Assembly (NCBI GenBank): GCA_964401385.1
Contig: CAYNYF010000022.1
Span: forward strand, 1-52,748
Reading direction: 5' to 3'
Source of the DNA: CAYNYF01 sp964401385
Lineage (GTDB): Bacteria > Planctomycetota > Phycisphaerae > SM23-33
Length of the DNA stretch: 52,748 bases
Part shown: positions 52,201 through 52,748 of the stretch, one piece after another
Layout: every line of letters begins with the position of its first letter
Numbering within the stretch: position 1 is the first letter of the stretch
The notes under the pieces: model-generated
What the model saw: the letters and a program-made list of their open reading frames with translations, nothing else
What the model was told of the DNA's origin: nothing
The model's database searches: none
Program-made: the position numbers and the translations under genes

Positions 52201-52748
52201 CGTTTGCAGCCGGACTTCGCCGGCTCCCAGTTCAACCAGACGCAGGTGATCGGGCTGAAGGCCGGCAGCGACAGCGAGGGGTTCAGCTCGCTGGCGGTGC
52301 TGACCCGGAACCCCAACGTCGATTACATCGGCCGGCCCGAACAGTGGAAGGTGTTCGCGCGGGGCGAGCTGAAGCTGCTGACGGCGGCCCTGGAACGGAG
52401 CCCTTCGATTCAGTCGACCCAGTTCAACCCGGCCATCGCCGCCGAGACCGGCAACCTGGCCATCATCGCCTTCGTGCTGAGCTGGATGGCGATCATCGTG
52501 TACCTGTGGATTCGGTTCGGCTCGGCCCGCTGGGGCCTGGCGGCCGTGATCTGCCTCATCCACGACACCGTCATCGCCGTCGGCCTGGTCGCCGTCACCG
52601 CCTACGTCGGTCAGACCTCCCTGGGCCGGTCGCTGATGATCTTCCCCTTCAAGATCGACATGGCCATGGTGGCGGCGTTCCTGACGATCATCGGCTACTC
52701 CGTCAACGACACCATCGTCGTCTTCGACCGCATCCGCGAGAACCGCGG
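49246..52748 (+). CDS. secD: Fused protein-export membrane protein SecDF (runs off the window)
   Basis: 1167 complete codons, with no stop before the window end. The ATG at 49246 has GAGGT upstream. SecD part: first helix, GIDLKGGHILTFQIQ, the P1 domain with an inserted coiled coil (residues about 160-330), VGVLEFRIAA, then helices with GIAGVILTIGMAVDANVLIF. SecF part from about residue 699: RRVFWMVSITLVAVGIAAL, GLEFSSGTQATF, two EF-hand loops (residues 835-846 and 861-872), GLTHISTSLAEGVSPELQ, helices ending in IIGYSVNDTIVVFDRIREN. It uses the proton gradient to finish protein export. The C-terminus is missing only because of the window end. Confidence 0.93.
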   Translation, partial: MQPKHLGWKFAFVGLLVLMCLYSVWAKELRQGIDLKGGHILTFQIQTAKRQEEDLKKEIQQLEAQRDATTQPAETERLSKRLEALHKEVEQLARAGQDMGLVERVIARLKDRIDPNGLYALEWRPVGQSRFEVRMPLGTDAARTAKQEYLRAFQELQDDNIQRSQMRRVATLTGAARAAEIERIAGGDAARKEALAKVARTSEAMATARAAWEKAKADPNATLQAVNEAEKVYLDALDVYTRAVENALAGNLDTEKFGDTLRLYVSAREAGAIGMAERDERQKAFDQRLEQLRGRYPARRAKIDRVVSAYTDWAEKRIGLDDPADLKRLVAKVGVLEFRIAATLPNSAREPKLTEPLYLYYQNQLTEQGPMFGRSRNEPYQWFELRAKSEKLSTDTVIGKYANKRYMLLCNESELVMLHETGRRSWKLQATAGLDREARPTVQFTLDDRGAKLMGTLTGGNIGKLMAVLLDDQVYSAPNIKEAIYGNGIIEGDFTQQQVAEMVQVLNAGALEGQVNENPISEKTIAPSIGADNRQAGIRAAIWGLIGVAVFMIAYYLAAGAIANVALLLNLVLVLGAMSFIEAVFTLPGIAGVILTIGMAVDANVLIFERLREEQAKTQSMRMAIRNAYSNAASAILDGNVTTLLTCVILGWVGTEEVRGFAITLGLGVMFSLFTALIVTRWIFQLLLGTGLIKGRVRMLSIIGTPKVNWMAKRRVFWMVSITLVAVGIAALSWQRNDILGLEFSSGTQATFTFKRGEKIPGPDGQKALPQRSGIEQAIRDKADELAAEARAKATGPQAAEHAAAAEALRKLALTAKVETVLDVDKAQDWLTGFDANSDRAIDGNEWRAGKLPPELFSSADADGNGRLDRTELADRLPERQYQVSTTVADLKLLRKVVSEAFGTALDMPGEVTFALQTAGAVPGLNTTLDEKNKGLTHISTSLAEGVSPELQGKFLNFVGGAVFVIHDISPPLAEAELASRISTMRLQPDFAGSQFNQTQVIGLKAGSDSEGFSSLAVLTRNPNVDYIGRPEQWKVFARGELKLLTAALERSPSIQSTQFNPAIAAETGNLAIIAFVLSWMAIIVYLWIRFGSARWGLAAVICLIHDTVIAVGLVAVTAYVGQTSLGRSLMIFPFKIDMAMVAAFLTIIGYSVNDTIVVFDRIRENR
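49750..50742 (+). repeat. 993-bp tract identical to 46938-47930
   Basis: Partner of the tract in the SecD-like gene upstream. It covers most of the P1 domain of SecDF, including the coiled-coil insertion. Confidence 0.85.
51748..51861 (+). other. Pair of EF-hand calcium-binding loops inside the SecF periplasmic domain
   Basis: Residues 835-846 read DANSDRAIDGNE and 861-872 read DADGNGRLDRTE. Both follow the DxDxDG-like 12-residue EF-hand pattern with Asp/Asn at 1, 3, 5 and 9 and Glu at 12. They lie in the periplasmic loop between the first SecF helix and the conserved GLTHIS block, where ordinary SecF has none. Confidence 0.8.

Overview
This is a GC-rich window of about 52.7 kb. It most likely comes from a planctomycete of the Phycisphaerae type, probably a draft or metagenome-assembled genome. 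Four things point there: a secreted metalloprotease carrying both a dockerin-like repeat pair and a PEP-CTERM sorting tail; a SecDF with a large helical insertion; GspG-like pilins; and DUF4091, CBM9 and GH172 carbohydrate-active proteins beside UROD-like paralogues. No tRNA, rRNA, CRISPR array, transposase or integrase was seen.

Layout. 1-11567 holds secreted or carbohydrate-related genes (DUF4091 protein, CBM9 protein, a very large alpha/beta hydrolase), a UROD-like enzyme, an HD-domain hydrolase and a PH-like membrane protein. At 2587-3048 there is a small membrane-anchored protein whose frame is interrupted by one TGA. A hairpin matching the bacterial SECIS rules lies just downstream, so it is a candidate selenoprotein. 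11943-29761 is a minus-strand type IV pilus cluster. In transcription order it has a cyclic-di-GMP-I (GEMM-I) riboswitch, a major pilin, two hairpins, a GspG-like pseudopilin, a small membrane protein, a GspH/FimT pseudopilin, PilM-PilN-PilO, a PilP-like protein, the secretin PilQ, a TPR lipoprotein, a histidine kinase, a response regulator, an HD-GYP phosphodiesterase, a STAS protein, PilB, PilT and PilC. A c-di-GMP sensing RNA therefore stands at the head of a cluster that also encodes a probable c-di-GMP-degrading enzyme.

29857-36746 holds a membrane protein, birA and nadC (one run), a second UROD-like protein, and uvrB. 36850-40500 is a decayed accessory island of RHS-type fragments. Three units start with a near-identical promoter block; two of them contain a truncated RHS tip overlapping a small membrane-protein gene, in a toxin-immunity-like arrangement, and part of the island is a 966-bp-period tandem duplication.

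40603-45721 (plus strand) holds a HhH-GPD DNA glycosylase, a GH172 gene broken by a frameshift, a lipoprotein, the PEP-CTERM metalloprotease and tgt. 45738-52748 is a Sec cluster: yajC; a second protein built from SecD and SecF periplasmic domains without the membrane channel; a small secreted protein; and a fused SecDF with two EF-hand loops that runs off the end of the window. The two SecD-type genes share a 993-bp tract that is identical by eye, which points to gene conversion.

Several genes have an upstream TTGnCC-N17-TAnnAT-like motif, probably the housekeeping promoter. All assignments come from reading the sequence; no database search was run.
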